Positions 63,253 through 64,000 of a DNA stretch of 64,000 nt are shown one piece after another. The position numbers were made by a program, and so were the translations under genes. Every line of letters begins with the position of its first letter. Positions within the stretch are counted from its first letter, which is position 1. Where the stretch lies: positions 1-64,000 of the forward strand of contig NZ_QRDY01000004.1 in the NCBI RefSeq assembly GCF_003386205.1, written 5' to 3'. The notes below the pieces were generated by a model. The model was not told the DNA's origin. It was given only the letters and a program-made list of their open reading frames with translations, and did not search any database. The stretch is from Cohnella lupini. Its GTDB lineage: Bacteria > Bacillota > Bacilli > Paenibacillales > Paenibacillaceae.

Positions 63253-64000
63253 TTAGCCTTTTACTGCCCCAATAAGCATTCCTTTTAGGAAGTACTTCTG
63301 CAGTAATGGATACATAAGAACGATCGGCAGCGTAGCTACCATAGTAACGGCCATTCGGATACTCTCGCTGGATACCGGCATCTTACGCTGTTGATTGGCA
63401 AGCTGCTCTGCCTCGCTTAACATGTCATTAGTCTCGAACTGATTCAGAATTTTCACCAAGACAGCCGACAATGTTTTCAAATCGGGATTGTAGGTGTAAA
63501 TATAAGAGTCATACCAAGAATTCCAATGATTAATGGCGGAAAACAAGGTGATCGTAGCCAGTACGGGAGTACATACGGGTATAATGACTTTCAGAAAAAT
63601 CAGAATGTCGTTTGCACCTTCTATTTGTGCCGCTTCCTCCATTTCTTTGGGCAAACCCTCCATGTAGGTGCGAACTAATATCATCCAGAAAACGCTCATG
63701 ATCCCGGGAAAAATGAACACCCAAAAGCTGTCGATAAGATTCAAGCTTTTTACTACCATATAGGTGGGAATCAATCCGCCGCCGAAGTACATCGTAAATA
63801 CGAAAAACAAGTTGATTCCGCGCCAGCCCACAAGTTCTCTTTTACTAAGCGAATAGGCCAGCATGGAAACGCAAGCCAGCGTAAGCGGTACTCCAATGAC
63901 CGTTCGACCGACCGTCACTATGATGGAATTCAGAATTTCCGCATCTTTCAAAACGGTTCGGTAACTGGCCAGGCTGAAATCGCTCGGCCACAGCATAAAT
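63253..64000 (-). CDS. Carbohydrate ABC transporter permease (5' end beyond the window)
   Basis: At least 247 residues of a MalG/YtcP-type permease with five or six transmembrane helices and the EAA loop 'MEEAAQIEGANDILIFLKVI', ending 'LLQKYFLKGMLIGAVKG'. The frame is open through the window edge, and family members are usually ~290 residues, so about 40-50 N-terminal residues and the true start are missing. A second permease gene is probably further upstream. It belongs to the operon with the solute-binding protein and the two galactosidases. Confidence 0.9.
   Translation of the reverse strand, partial: FMLWPSDFSLASYRTVLKDAEILNSIIVTVGRTVIGVPLTLACVSMLAYSLSKRELVGWRGINLFFVFTMYFGGGLIPTYMVVKSLNLIDSFWVFIFPGIMSVFWMILVRTYMEGLPKEMEEAAQIEGANDILIFLKVIIPVCTPVLATITLFSAINHWNSWYDSYIYTYNPDLKTLSAVLVKILNQFETNDMLSEAEQLANQQRKMPVSSESIRMAVTMVATLPIVLMYPLLQKYFLKGMLIGAVKG

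Overview
The window looks like chromosome of a Gram-positive, low-to-moderate GC Paenibacillaceae bacterium (Paenibacillus/Cohnella type; genus is inferred). The clues are several S-layer-homology (SLH) proteins, secreted proteins with the copper-amine-oxidase-N 'stalk' domain, strong AGGAGG-type ribosome sites with frequent TTG/GTG starts, a Gram-positive Tad pilus locus without a secretin, and a paeninodin-like lasso peptide cluster. I see no rRNA, tRNA, CRISPR array, transposase or phage module.

Layout. 1-9.4 kb (minus strand): an AT-richer block of secreted proteins. Two close paralogues with the stalk domain flank an SLH protein and a 1.9-kDa-residue-scale (about 1,943 aa) glycine-rich giant. 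9.5-23.0 kb (minus): one long, tightly packed Tad/Flp pilus operon. From its promoter end it encodes a 30-aa membrane peptide, CpaE, CpaF/TadA, TadB, TadC, a Flp pilin, two TadE-like minor pilins and a large TadG-like protein, then a short prepilin peptidase. It ends in a phospho-signalling set: FHA protein, PP2C phosphatase, a small membrane protein and a Ser/Thr kinase fused to a VWA domain. Divergent from it (23.3-25.8 kb, plus) is a LytTR response regulator with a CitA/DcuS-style sensor kinase, the obvious candidate regulator.

25.9-37.0 kb (minus): a two-gene oxidoreductase operon (2-hydroxyacid dehydrogenase and Gfo/Idh/MocA), then a 2,893-aa SLH-anchored protein with two pectate-lyase-like beta-helices. 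37.3-44.2 kb (plus): a complete lasso peptide cluster in the order cyclase, precursor, HPr-kinase-like tail kinase, RRE protein (B1), leader peptidase (B2), nucleotidyltransferase, ABC exporter. The precursor is a 40-codon gene at 39284-39406. The cluster is followed by a 51-bp tandem repeat array in which each unit can form a hairpin. 44.7-51.6 kb (minus): a 2,306-aa SLH protein whose PHP and metallophosphoesterase parts are conspicuously GC-rich compared with its ends, suggesting a chimera.

51.9-53.6 kb (plus): an SLH protein with C-terminal repeats. 53.8-56.6 kb (plus): a 7TMR-DISM histidine kinase and OmpR-type regulator. 56.7-64.0 kb (minus): an alpha-galactoside utilisation operon with an ABC permease (cut by the window end), a lipoprotein solute-binding protein, a GH36 alpha-galactosidase and a GH97 glycosidase. 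The main discoveries to follow up are the lasso peptide with its unusual leader, the adjoining hairpin array, the chimeric PHP/phosphatase surface protein, and the kinase-phosphatase-FHA set built into the Tad operon.
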